From a virus: a stretch of 64,000 nucleotides of DNA. Positions within the stretch are counted from its first letter, which is position 1, and each line of letters opens with the position of its first letter. Under the pieces are notes generated by a model, which saw only the letters and a program-made list of their open reading frames with translations, was not told the origin of the DNA and made no database searches. The stretch covers positions 1 through 64,000 of the IMG/VR virus record IMGVR_UViG_3300008107_000019; one strand, given 5' to 3'. Below, in pieces: positions 41,295-53,823 of the stretch. Position numbers and translations under genes: made by a program.

Positions 41295-42464
41295 ATGCCT
41301 TCAATAAATACTAAAACAAAAGATGAAATAATAGTTAGGATTTTAAACTCCTTAGAGCAAAATGCTAGTATTACTGCAACTTCTCCTGGTTCTATAGCTA
41401 GAGCATTTGCCGATGCTTTTGGCACCGAGATGTTTTATTTATATGAATCATTTAAAGAAGCAGTAAGTCAAACGAACCTTTCTACAGCTTCTGGTAGAGG
41501 TCTTGATTTAATAGGAGAAATGTATAATGTTAAAAGAAAAACATTATCAGATCAACTTGTTTATGAGAGAACAACCGCAAATATTGAGTTTATTTTAGAC
41601 AAACCATATACTTCTGACATTATAATTCCCAAAGGTACACTTGTATACAATGATGTTGGCTCTTATAATTCGACACAATACTCATATAAACTTTCTAATG
41701 ACGTTGCAATCTTAGCTGGAGTAACAAAAGCTTATGGAATTGTCACTCCAAACTTCCAGTCAAATGACCATGTTGCATCAGTAGGGTCATTAACTAGACA
41801 TAACTTTATTGGTCCAGCTGGAGTTATACTTTTCTGCACTAACCCCAAGGAAGTTTACCCTGTTATAAACGCAGAATCTGACGACAATTATAGAAGAAGA
41901 ATTCTTTCTGCGGTTAAAGTAAGTGCCACGGGAACAGTTGAGGCATTGCGATTTGCTGCACTATCAGTAAATGGCGTTAAGGATGTTAGAATAAGAGAAG
42001 GGTCTTTTGGCCTAGGCTCATGTGAAATCATAGTGGTTCCAGAGGTTCCTGGAAGAATAGGCAATATTCCAACAATTGTAAATTCAGCAATATCAGAAAT
42101 AAGACCTTTGGGAATAAGAATTAATATATCTGCAGCAAATCCACTTCCAGTGAGTGTTAATGCCACAATCACTCTTCCATACGGAACAAATGAAAACCTT
42201 AGAGTTGGAATTCAAAATCAAGCTAGTCTTTTTGTCAAGAGATATTTGAATTCTCTGACCATAGGCGACACCATGTCTATTCAAGAAGTCGAAAGACAAA
42301 TAAGAATATCATCAGATTTAATTAGAAGTATTAACATAACCAACATAACTGCACAGGGAACATCTATTAACAGAAAAGATTTTAGGGCTCAAACAGAAAG
42401 AGATTACATAGTTTCTGGCGATATCTCCATAAACTCTGTTATAATTGGTGTGTCTAACTACTAA
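41295..42464 (+). CDS. baseplate wedge protein, J/gp6/gp47-like
   Basis: 389 residues starting immediately after the gp25-like stop. The N-terminal helical part (SIARAFADAFGTEMFYLYE, SGRGLDLIGEMYNVKR) is followed by DDNYRRRILSAVKVSATGT and VKDVRIREGSFGLGSCEIIV, the typical D-x-x-(Y/F)-R-x-R-I block and the downstream beta domain of baseplate J proteins. These form the wedge fork around the hub. Length and order match the family well. The C-terminus ends in short strands and needs no frame change. Confidence 0.85.
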   Translation: MPSINTKTKDEIIVRILNSLEQNASITATSPGSIARAFADAFGTEMFYLYESFKEAVSQTNLSTASGRGLDLIGEMYNVKRKTLSDQLVYERTTANIEFILDKPYTSDIIIPKGTLVYNDVGSYNSTQYSYKLSNDVAILAGVTKAYGIVTPNFQSNDHVASVGSLTRHNFIGPAGVILFCTNPKEVYPVINAESDDNYRRRILSAVKVSATGTVEALRFAALSVNGVKDVRIREGSFGLGSCEIIVVPEVPGRIGNIPTIVNSAISEIRPLGIRINISAANPLPVSVNATITLPYGTNENLRVGIQNQASLFVKRYLNSLTIGDTMSIQEVERQIRISSDLIRSINITNITAQGTSINRKDFRAQTERDYIVSGDISINSVIIGVSNY

Positions 42465-42480
42465 AAGGTTGGTTTTATAA

Positions 42481-43722
42481 ATGAGTGAAAAGTATTTCCT
42501 CTTGACGACTAAGCATATCGTCAAGGCGCCTAATATGACACAGGCAAAATTAGCGGTTGAGGGTGAATCCGATTTTGTCGGAGAAGTCCTTAAGCAAAAT
42601 GTAGATGTTAATGAAGTCTCTAATGCTGAAGCTATTAAATACGTTGGCTTAACAGATTCCGTTAAGTCTGATTTTGTATATGATGATTCTTTGGACTTTT
42701 CTGATGAAGACGGAGCAGAATCATTTAGTAATAAATTTGATCTATTAAGATCAGAGAATAGAAGATTAGCAAAAGCTGTCGATAAGTATAAGAATGTTAA
42801 AGACGAAGCTGTTCTGGCAGTTTATCAGGCAGCGTACGATGCATTTTCGTCATACGAAATGCCACAGATTAAATCACCAAACATTAAGTCTTCTAAGACT
42901 GGAACGCCAGAAACAGCAGTTGCTGTATTTGCAGACTGGCAACTAGGTAAAGTTACTCCAACGTACAATAGTGATGTTCTTTCTAATAGAATAGAGTTGT
43001 ATACAGAAAAGCTTTTGGAAATTGCTGAGATCCAAAGAGCCGATCACCCAGTGGATAACCTTCACGTCTGGTTACTTGGCGATATTGTTGAAGGGGAAGA
43101 AATCTTTCCTGGACAAAGCCATTTAATTGACTCTGGCTTGTATAGACAAGTTGGAGTTAATGGTCCTGAAATACTTAGCACATTTCTTAAAACAGCTTTA
43201 GAAAACTTTAAACACGTTCATGTTACTGGAGTAATCGGAAATCACGGAGCAGTTGGCGGTAGAGCTAGAAAGCAACACGATCCAGAGACCAATATGGACA
43301 GACTGCTCTACAAGATTGTTGAGCTAATTTTTAAAGATGAACCAAGAATTACATTCAACATTCCTGATGGCAAGGGTGAAAGAAACTTCTATGCTGTAGA
43401 CAACATCGGTAACTATAGTTCTTTGTTGATTCATGGCGACCAAATGCCTGCGCCAACGTCATACTATGGTTACTATAAAAAGGTAATGGGATGGAAGGAT
43501 GGAGCTATTCCAGAGAACTTTGATGATGTTTTCATGGGTCATTACCATCAGCAATTTAAGATGACTATTGGAAGTGGACTTTTGAGAATCTCGGGTTCAC
43601 CAGAAAGTCATAACACTTATGCACAAGAATACTTCTCTTCAATGAGTAGACCTTGTCAGCACTTAATGTTTGTTCACCCAGAGAATGGCATTACTTCAGA
43701 ATACTCTATCTGGTTAGACTAA
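42481..43722 (+). CDS. calcineurin-like metallophosphoesterase
   Basis: 413 residues. After a 140-residue acidic, partly coiled N-terminus, all metal-binding blocks are visible: FADWQLGK (D152, Q154 in place of the usual His), LLGDIVEG (G200, D201), VIGNHGAVGG (GNH at 253-255), LLIHGDQ (H318) and MGHYHQ (353-356). The DxQ variant is common in phage members. Activity could be DNA nuclease (SbcD/Mre11-like) or phosphodiesterase. Its location inside the baseplate block, at the same strand and spacing, suggests late expression or even packaging. Codon use matches neighbours. Confidence 0.8.
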   Translation: MSEKYFLLTTKHIVKAPNMTQAKLAVEGESDFVGEVLKQNVDVNEVSNAEAIKYVGLTDSVKSDFVYDDSLDFSDEDGAESFSNKFDLLRSENRRLAKAVDKYKNVKDEAVLAVYQAAYDAFSSYEMPQIKSPNIKSSKTGTPETAVAVFADWQLGKVTPTYNSDVLSNRIELYTEKLLEIAEIQRADHPVDNLHVWLLGDIVEGEEIFPGQSHLIDSGLYRQVGVNGPEILSTFLKTALENFKHVHVTGVIGNHGAVGGRARKQHDPETNMDRLLYKIVELIFKDEPRITFNIPDGKGERNFYAVDNIGNYSSLLIHGDQMPAPTSYYGYYKKVMGWKDGAIPENFDDVFMGHYHQQFKMTIGSGLLRISGSPESHNTYAQEYFSSMSRPCQHLMFVHPENGITSEYSIWLD

Positions 43723-43741
43723 GTCAGGAAGGCATCTGTAG

Positions 43742-46700
43742 ATGAAGCAATTTATAATAGCTTTAAAAAGCTCGGACTTTATTAAGTCTGGAAACGCTTG
43801 GTCTACAGATGCCATTGACCTATACCATAACAAGTGGTATACAAATTATTCTGTATCAAAATCAAGATATGGAATAAATGAGCTTAGCGACAGGACATTT
43901 GTCGGAACAGAAATATTAGACAATGCTACGCCATCAATAGTTGTAGATGGAAGTACTCCAGTATCTGTCACTAACTATGGAGAAATTTTTAAAGATACAA
44001 GTGTAATAACTTATAATATATTTGAATATGACGAAATATCCGAACAGTATTACATTTTTAATTTAATAGAAGACGCCTCGCCTTTTTATATTTTAGACCC
44101 AAATTCTGTTAGCTTAGATCTTTACAGGTTTGTTGATACATCTTCAAGAACAGATATCTTAAGCTACAAGCGGAGCTTTTACTAATGTAAACACTCAGGA
44201 CTCTCCAACATATACTGTAACCGTATATGAAGCAGATTCCTCATCTGGCCCATGGCTTAAATCTTCTGTTTCATCCGAAGTGGGCACGCTTTTCATAACA
44301 AATTCAAAGAGATATGTTAAGTTTGAATTAGACATAACATCCGAACTTCAGCCACAGGATGTAGAGAGTTATGGATTTGTTTTATTAGTAGAAGTAGCAA
44401 TAGCTAATCCAGTTCCTTCTATTTTAAGCAGAACTGCAAAAAAGATCTTAAGCAGGTTTCCTTCTTGGACTAAGATGTTTGAAGATTCCGTTGATAATGC
44501 AACTCCGGAACTTCAGACTCCAACCACAGTTGGTGGATCATTTATAAATTCACTCGTTGCCGATTTTCCAGAAAACTTTGAAAAGCAAGTAAATCAATTT
44601 GAGCTGGATAGATTTGTTACTACAGCTGACGAAAATCAACTAGCATGGATGTATACATCATCTGACATCCCAGCTTCCCACTTGTCTATTAAGGGCGATG
44701 CGGTTACTCTTTCTAGAGTTGATACTATAAATGATTTTTACGAATCAGTAGAAAATGATTATTGCTACTATTATTCAGTTCAAGATCGTAGGGTTTTTAC
44801 TAAGAAATTATTTAAATCATTAATAGTAGATAATTTACTTACTGAACAAGAACCAATGCTTAAGTGGAACTGGTTTGATGAATTTGGTGCAAGGGTAAGT
44901 CTAAGTAGACTTTACTTGGAATCTAACTCTAACTTTAAAAAGAGAATATTAGATACTTATAGAAACCTTCCTGGTCCATCAATAGATGCAGTTAAGAGAA
45001 CTCTTAGAAGAGAGCTCGATATATGGAGCGCATATGGTGCAACTCCAGACTCAGATTACTTAGGTGCAACTCCAGAAATATTAGAAATATCTGACATAGA
45101 ATCAAGTACTCCATACTTTGATTTTTCTGGCAAACCTAATAAAGAATTTAGAGACTTTGTAAGATCTTTGAATGAAAGGTATCCACTTAACTGGGGTTAC
45201 GTTAAATGGGGAGAAGGATACTGGGACTACGCTGGAAGAAATCAAGAAGGCGTTGGCAGAATACCTGCCGTATATGACGACGCTACTCCTCTTGGTCAAT
45301 ACTATCAGCCTGGTATAGGCGATTTTTCTGATGCAAACTTAATCGTAAAAGAGCCATCTGAGTCAGTTATTGATTTCAATGCAAAGTTTAAAGCCACTGG
45401 ATCAAGATATCTCGGTAAGGTTGATGATTATGCTCCAGTTATAGTTGACTATGAGTATTACGGAACATACACTCAAGATTACTACGACAACAGTCCAGCC
45501 ACTGTTAACTTTAGATATCTGTTAGAGATGCCAATTCACGGCTCTTATGCAACAGCAAAAACCTTTTATGTAGATATTAGCCATTATCCAGTTAATACAT
45601 ATGGACCTGGTCATCCAGCTAGTCCAGAGTATGAGACAGTGCCAATCTTTGATCAAGACGGGTACGCATATTCTAAATATGTCTTTAAAGATTTAGTCAC
45701 AGATGCAGCATATTCAGATACATCTGTTACCCCGGCTAATTCAAGAATCAACTATTATTATGCTAATAAAGCCTCTGCTACGCCTACAACTGGTTCTGAT
45801 GATTTTAATATTTCTTTTACTGGAGCAACACCTTATTCTTCCACCGTTGGATCGCCAATAAGTTTGCTGAACGCTAGATTCTTAAATGGTGGGGCAAACA
45901 TTAAGGCTTCTTCAAATAAGTACACTAAAAAAAGAGGGACATTTCAAACTACTCCAAAACTAGATGGTTTTTTTGTGTTAAACTCTGAAAATGAAATATC
46001 TTATACTAATGACATTGTTTTAGACAAGGACTTTATAAATCAGACCCTAATATTCCCACCTGGCGCAACGCCTGTTTATGTTCACGTAGATAATGTTAAA
46101 CCTTCAGGATATAAAGAGTTGCAAGATATTTATATTAGTCCAACATATGATGGATATGGTGGACTATCTTTCGACGGAGGAGAACTAAATCTTGTGCCGG
46201 CTTCTCCAAATATAATAGCTCAATATATCAATCCAAACTTTGCAACTCCTGCTGATCATCCTGGCTACATTAGTAACGATGGTGCAACTTATAATTATTA
46301 CTTTAAAGAATTAAAGTACCCATATGGTTCTACACCTAGTGTAATTAATTTTAGAACAGATAATACATCTACTCCTATTTATCCATTTAAGAAAGATTCT
46401 TGGGAATCATTTACTGCAGAGTCCACCCCAATGATAAATGGATCAATTAATAAGAGAGGAATAATAAGAACTTCATCAGATAATCATGATGAAAACTTTA
46501 CTTTAAACTCTAATGTTGTTGGTCAATACGATTTAACGTATGACACATTTAATGTAAGCTACAATACTCACTGGATTGAAAAAATAGAAGTAGTGAATGA
46601 CACTGAGGGAGTTGTGTTAACTCCATCTAATCAGTTCGTTACACTGGCGGATGAAGAATCCCTTTTTGCTAACTCTTCTATATTAGAATTTGAGGAAGGT

Positions 46701-48347
46701 AAACTGTCTACAGTAGAAGTTTCTGCAGACTTTGAGGGTGTTTATAGTTCATACCTTAACGTAGGTTGGTATAGTCAAAACGGAGAAGACTACTACGTAT
46801 ATTCATCTCCAATTAATGAGATCTTTGCAACTCCTGGTTTTTATGTAAACCTTAGTTATTCTGCTAAACAAGGTGCTCCAATAATCGTAGAAAGAAGCTC
46901 TGCTACTCCAGCTTTACTGAGAGAAGTGGCATTCTTTGATTCTTCTTCTCCTACATATGTTTCCCTGACTAATGCCGAAACGGTAACAGCAAATAAATCA
47001 AATAATCTTTATTTAGGCTATGAAGACATTTATGATGTTGAAGTAATTGATTCAGTAACTGGTTATACAATTTTAGAAAATGGAAGCAGTAGTACTAATG
47101 AAGTGCAGGTATTTAGTTCTGCAACACCTGGTGTTTATGGAAGAGATTATTATGTCACCTACAAGGTTAAAGACTCGTATGTTGTAGACAATGATTATTA
47201 TAATCAAAACACTGAAAGTTATATAACTTCAATCAGATTTGACTCTACCCCTTCTTCTCATTACTCATACGAGATAACTTATGAGGGTTCAGTTCTTTCT
47301 CATGCAACTCCAATATCTTTAAATGTAGACCCAATGGACCTGTGGGATCAAGAAGGATTTGTATATTTAAGTCATAATGATTACAGTTTCGCAGATGCAG
47401 AAATTAAACTTAGTCCATCGCACATTACAGATGATCTTAATGATTTTATTGTAGTCACAATTAAATCTCTTGATGAAAATGGAAACTCAAAGCCGTACCA
47501 AACATTTTCTATTACAGGAACGCACTTAGAATCTGAACAAGAATACTATCATACCGACATAAACGGTTTTGTTAGTGCAAGAGTTTACTTCTCCAGCGCA
47601 ACACCAATTACAGATGTTTCTGGAACATTAATAGTATCTGGAGTAGTAAATGGTTCTATTAACGCTCATGAAAATTCCGAAACTCAAGGCTTTTCTAAGA
47701 CTCTTAGTTTTGATATATCAACAAGCTATGAGACCGGTTTTTCCTTAAAGGCAATAGCAGATAGCTCTGTTATTCCAGCTGATGGAGTTTCCAATAACTA
47801 TGTTAGAGGATTCTTGAGAAAAGACTCATCTGCTGAAGTTAATAAAGTCATTTACTGGAGAAAGGGTAGGACGCTTCAAGACATTTTTGATGCAACTCCA
47901 TACTCTTCTTATGTAAGAACTGATGAATATGGAAACTTTGAAATAGGTCCTTTTACGGCCCAAGAAAAGAGTAATCCTGGATTCTGGATGGTTGCTGTTG
48001 AGTCAGAAGGTGCTGCAACAGTTAATGGTTCTCCATCTGCAGTAGTTGGCGATATAGTATTCTGGAATGAAAAGTATGACAATTTAAATTATTCATACGG
48101 AGATTCGGTATTCTATGATCCGAATTTACTATATATCAATAGAACAGATATGTATTCCACCCCATCCTTTACGGTTCAGTATTTTGATGGGAATTATGCG
48201 ACACCATATTCCGCAACGCCTGATTGGCTCCCACCAAAATGGTACCCAATTAATAGATATGATCAATATATGATGGGCTTACTTGGATCAACTCCAATGC
48301 ACGTAAGCAGTTATCAAAACTTAATGAGAGATTATGAGGAAGAGTAA
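43742..48347 (+). CDS. large Ig-like baseplate/fibre protein rich in (A/S)TP tripeptides, +1 shift at CGG
   Basis: 143 zero-frame codons, CGG at 44171, then 1391 residues in +1; total 1534. The N-terminal 450 residues are helical to mixed, including a gp7/gpI-like region (SSNFKKRILDTYRNLPG with PSIDAVKRTLRREL). The remainder is a series of beta domains; one near residue 1230 (ADGVSNNYVRGFLRK, YVRTDEYGNFEIGPF) has the Big/Ig layout. The tripeptide ATP or STP occurs more than twenty times, encoded by varied codons. The zero-frame stop lies at 44185. It probably forms a peripheral baseplate or fibre-attachment part. The alternative is two proteins, but there is no start signal after the shift. 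Confidence 0.65.
44171..44174 (+). other. +1 recoding site 5: AAG-CGG-A read as AAG-GGA
   Basis: In-frame CGG at codon 144. Zero frame stops at 44183-44185 (SFY then TAA). The +1 frame reads GAFTNVNTQDSPTYTVTVYE and is open to 48347. Confidence 0.85.
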
Positions 48348-51300
48348 ATGAAGAATTTTGTTGATAAAACAGAATCTTTAAAAGAACCAGCTGTAAAAAC
48401 TGGAAATTTTATACCCCGAGATGCAGTAAACTTACGGTTGGTTTTCTTCAAAAGAAATTACCCCAGAAAATAATCTAGCATTTGTTGACCTCTCTTCGAC
48501 TATTTCTGAAAATGTAAACGAAACATCTACTTTTAACAAAGTAATGTTTGCCAATGAAGTTGGAATGCTAGAAGATGAAAATGGAAATCCCTATGTGTCT
48601 TCCGACGATGTTTTGGTCAGCGATATATTTTTAAATGAAGAAGTTTTCCTAACTAGCTATCAAAAAGATGAATTAAAAAATAAAGCGTATGCTATGAATT
48701 ACTATGTTAGTAATCATTTTACGCTCTTAAGAAGTGGAATGCACATATCAAGCGGCTTAAACTATTTCGTTGAAGATAGGTTTATCCCAAATAACATTAA
48801 AGTTATAGACGATAATGGCAATATATATTCTGATCCAGAAACTGGAAGATTAAAATATAGAATTTCTTTTGAGTCATTTGTTACAGAGAAAAACTCTATC
48901 CAAAATGAGATACCTCATAAAATAATAGTCTTTATCGAAGATGCATATCCAAAGAATTTAACTTTGGTTTATGATAAAGTAGAAGTTGATCAAGACGGTG
49001 TTTGGTCTGGTCAAATATTAAAATATTCTGAATCAATAAATGTTCTTCCATTATTTAAGAGAGTTCAAGAAGAGGCTGAGGTAGTTGACCCATCAAATCT
49101 TTTTGATAAAACTTATTCTATAAAAAGAAATACAAAAACAAAGTCTATAAATAATCAAACTATTGGCTCTGAAGATAATGTTATATACGTCAATAAAAAA
49201 GCAATTGATGACAATAGAGTTTTTGAAGTTTATAACTGGAGAGTAGTAGCAAAAGTACAAAACTCAGTAGATTTTTCCGAAATAAACTATGGAAGAGATT
49301 TCTCTACTGATAATATTCTTACAAAGAATGTAAACGCTGCAGTGCTTTACTCAAGTTCGGTGACAAGAGATCTAAATAATATAAATCCTTATGTATTTCT
49401 AAACTTACAAAATTCAGTATTCAATTTAGCTAGTTTAAATTTTCAGAATCCAAATTCAACTTTGACCGATAAAAACTTAGCCAACTATTGGCTTGTGGAT
49501 ATAGATTCAGTGACAGATGAGCAAATTAGACAGTACGATGTAATTGCTTGTTCATTACACTGGGTTCTTACGGATTCGCACGCAGAAAAAATTAATTCAT
49601 TTCTTACAAATGCAGGAACATTTATTGTTGACACAATCAACGCACCAATAAACTCTCTTTTGAAATTAAATCCAGCATTGACTATAGCTGGAGCAGATGT
49701 TAACTCTACTCCAACTACAGTTCCAAGTACTTACAACTCAAATAGTTTACTCTTAAATGCAACAAAAAATAATGCCTTCTCTATAACAACTTCTGAGTTT
49801 GCAACAGATTGTGGAATATATGGTTATGGAAAAGGTCCCAATAATTCTTACAAAAAGTATAACTATTTTACAAATTCAGGTTTAGAATCAGTTTTAGAGA
49901 GAAGCTCACAAAAGTTTGTCACATTATTAAGAACCGTAAATAGAACAGATAGGTTAATGGCCAACAATATTGTTGCGTCGACTACTGGATTTTTAAAATA
50001 CTGTAATGATTTATACTCTTCAAATACGGCAATATCTACTCCTAATAATGGAGAGTCTTCTATTTCTGTTTCTTCTGGATCTTCTTTCTCTAATTTTGTA
50101 GAGGGTCCATATAAGTTTTTATATAACTGTGTTTCTGTTGGAATTAATGACAGGGTCGAGTCAACTAGATTTAAATTAGATTTAAGATCCAGCGTTCATT
50201 ACTACAGTGGTCAATGGTATAGCGATTGGGTCATTGACACAGATGCACTTTTTGAAGACGAGTTAATATCTTATTACAAAAATACTATAGTTTCTGGGGA
50301 AAGAAAATATGTTAGAGAAACAATCTCTTCTCCAAAAGATTTATACACCGCAGAAATATCTTCATTGGCTTCTAATCTTTCAAATGTTTTCTTAGATCAA
50401 AATAGCAGCAATATAACACTATATATTGAATATACAAATCCCAATGTGATATGGACAAACACTTCTTCTGTTACCGATACAGAAAAAAGAGAAGTAGCTT
50501 CTTCTTATAGCCTTGTAAAGATAAATAACAAGGACATTTCTTGTGAAACTTATACTGATAAAAAATCACCTAAGTTTGACATACCTTCTAAGTTTGGTCC
50601 TTATGTAGTTAAAGATAAATTAATTCCATCAAAAAAGAATCAACTTAAGATAGTTCCAAACGTTCCAGTGAGAAGTTATGCAGTCAACCTGCAATCTGTT
50701 CGCAGTATGACTTCTGGATCAGATACTCCTGTTAATTTTGACGCAACATTGAACATAACTGCAACAGCAAAATTTAATCAGAATCATGTATTCACAAGGG
50801 GCGGAGGCACTGAGCTGGTTACACCAGGGGTTCCTGCAACATCCGGAACAATTCAAGCCGGAGATACTAAGTTTTACACGCCAACAGCATTTGAAACATC
50901 TCAAACTGGAGATTATTCTTTGATTGACAAAAAGCTTGGCGATATATCAAGCTTTTATAATGCATTTAATTATACTTACGATATTGACAAAGGTAATACC
51001 TGGGATGAATACTTTCAGGGCAAGGGTAGCGCTACATATATAAAATATATACAATTAACTTTAGAGGCTGCCGGAAGTGAATTTAAGACTAGCGTAGATG
51101 GAGTTTTCGGTTCAGGTACTGCATCAAAGGTTAAAGCTTTTCAAAAAGATAGAGGTCTTAAAGAAGATGGAATTGTAGACTCCCAGACAAAAATGTGGCT
51201 GGCAAGAGTTTGGGCTAACATGAGTCAAGATACTTTTGATGACTATGTTAAAAAAGTTAACGCTAATACTTATAAAGATAAAAATATAGATAAATATCTA

Positions 51301-53823
51301 AATGGAGCAAGAGTATCAAAAAGCGCAAAGCTTGGATTGCAGGCAAATGAAGGATTTAGATTAATAAACTTTAGCGGTATATCAAGAGAAGCAGACCCAG
51401 ATGCCATAAGATTGTGGGTCGGGTTTGTATTGCCAAATGACGAAGAAATTTATTCAATTGATTCTTTGATAATTTCCGGAGGAGAATTTGGTACTCAAGT
51501 TGGCTCTCCTTCTTATAACGGATTTAAAGTTATAGACTATATTGTTTCTGATAGTTATAGATTTACAAGAAATCAAAACGCAGGAACAGTAGCTTCATAT
51601 ACAAAAGGTTCAACAGAAATAAACTTACCAAATGGGCAAAATATAAAAGGTAAGCATGTCTCAATATTGCTTCAAGGGTCAAAGTTAGGCGGAAGCTTTG
51701 GATCTACAGCAGAAGGTATAGCTATTGGTGGAATCCAGTGTAAATATAGTGTCAAGAAAACAACAGTTGGCACTCCAGCAAAAGATCCAGTTTATAGAAC
51801 TATTCCACCCGTAGATTATCCGGAATCAAAACAAGTTACTGGAACTTTATCAATATCTGTTCCAGTCAATTCTGTGTCGTTTGCCGAACAAAACTTTAAT
51901 ATAGATTCAACGTTTTTAAGAAACGCAACATTAAGTGCAATATCTATTTATAGAATAGATGGAAATCAATTTAGTTCTGAATTGCTGTCTTACTCTGGTA
52001 TATCAGCTACACTAAACCAAACTGAGTATAAGCCAGACACAAATAGAATAGAAAAAGTTAATCTTTCAACAATACTAGCAGATACAATATCACTTCAGTC
52101 TGCAACTGTTTCATCGGTAAAGCAAGCTGGCACTAATATTTCCTATAGTTCGTCCAATATAGATTTAACAACTAGTGGAAACACAGTAAAGTTAAAAAGC
52201 AATCTATCATCGTATGCTTCTGAAACAACGGTTGTAAGAAGCCAGAGTATAACTGGCTACAATGTTAGAAGCGTAGATAACTCTTCTATTAGGCCGCAAA
52301 AAAATTCTTTCAACTATTATGATGGAGTAACTCTTTTATGCAAGCCCGATGGAACCCCTTTTGGTATTGACGTTTCTTCTGGAATGACATCGACCAACTC
52401 TGCGCTAGATGTATACTACTCTAATATTGAATTGATCAATACACTTCCTGCTCAACCAGGTCTACAGTATGGTTTCTATGACATTAGAAATAGGCAATTT
52501 ATTGGCAAGAATATAACCTACAATAAGTATAGAGAAGTTGGTCCACAAAATCTTTACATAGGACTATATGCATATGACTATGACGGAGATCTTTCAACGC
52601 AAAGAGAATATACTGGTTCAGCAAACGGCGATATGTATCAGCCAGTTCAGGTTCCTACAAAATCTGCATACCCTGTATTTAAAGTATCTTCCGTGCCAAA
52701 AAACAAAATTCAACTGATGAGAACTCCACCAAAGTTAAGTAAGACAGAACCATGGCCTTTGTCTGTAAGTTCTGGCTCTTTTGTTAAGTCCGTACAACTA
52801 GAGCTGCATAGACCAAAAGATTGGCTTATTGGATACAATGGTCAAACACTAAAGGCGAAGTACGATACTTCAAATATGCCGGCAGTTGGTTGGTCAAAGA
52901 TTTTTGGCAGAGGGTATTATGATATAGTTGATGAAACTCCTGTTTACAACAATGGTCAATCAATAACATTAAGAAATGTTCCAATACATATTGTTCATGA
53001 AAAGTCTGATGATTTAAGCAGGTTTGCTGCAGACTTTAGACCAGTTGTAAAAGTATATACAAGATCTACGGTTTCTTCTCCTTGGCAAGAGGTTTCGTAT
53101 ACTCAGTTTAAAAATGTAAACTGTAGAACTGGTTTAGTAGAATTTAATTCTTCTATAATTTCTTCTGATGAAAGACTAACAAAAGTAAGTTACACAGTTT
53201 CTTCATCTGATGTAATGGTTAGGGGATCCAATGGTCAACCAATACCGCTAAATCCATTCTTGAACAAAGATATAGTGAGAGTAAACAAGCCGTTATATAT
53301 TTACTTAAAGCCAACAGAAATATACAAGCAGAAACAAGCGCCAGCAAATAGCATATATCCAGCAGTAGTAAGAGACACACTGGTAGAAGAATATACTCCT
53401 GGTCCAATAGTTAATTTTACTTATAATAATAATATATTTAATAAATATGATATATCAGAATATGATCCATTTGCCCTTTTGATAGGCATTGTGTATGTAG
53501 TGAATACTTTTTCTGATGAAAACTTTACATTTACAGACCTTAGAACTAGAGGTGGTGGCATTTCTAGTGGGTTTGATACTAACAAGGTGCTTATGGATAT
53601 AGAAGAAGCTATATCATACTGGGACGTATACCCTGCAATGGGAGAGGCTTATCCAAAGGGCGGATATGTAATGGTTAAAATTCCAAAACTTGTTAAGAAA
53701 AACTTTACAAATCCAGATGAAGTGTATACAATTGTTAGAAACAACATTACGGCTGGCGTTGTTTTTGATCTTCAAGATATGGAAGGAAAGGATTGGGGTA
53801 GCAGTGTTACGACAACTTCCTGA
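48348..53823 (+). CDS. large baseplate/fibre protein with peptidoglycan-binding domain, +1 shift at codon 30
   Basis: 29 zero-frame codons from the ATG at 48348 (GAGGAAGAG site upstream), CGG at 48435, then 1795 residues; total 1824. The zero frame would end at 48473. A PG_binding_1-like domain lies near residues 895-960: IKYIQLTLEAAG, VDGVFGSGTASKVKAFQKDR, DGIVDSQTKMWL, the standard three-helix repeat. Other parts are beta-rich, with ALTDS-type turns and long Ser/Asn linkers; a segment near 360 (ITDEQIRQYDVIACS-like spacing) looks Rossmann-like. The domain would anchor the baseplate to the cell wall. The C-terminus (DWGSSVTTTS) appears complete, but its TGA overlaps an alternative frame. Confidence 0.65.
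48435..48438 (+). other. +1 recoding site 6: TTA-CGG-T read as TTA-GGT
   Basis: In-frame CGG at codon 30, the earliest of the seven. It is the only one followed by T, giving Gly codon GGT. Zero frame stops at 48471-48473. The +1 frame (GWFSSKEITPENNLAFVDL) continues without a stop to 53823. Confidence 0.85.
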
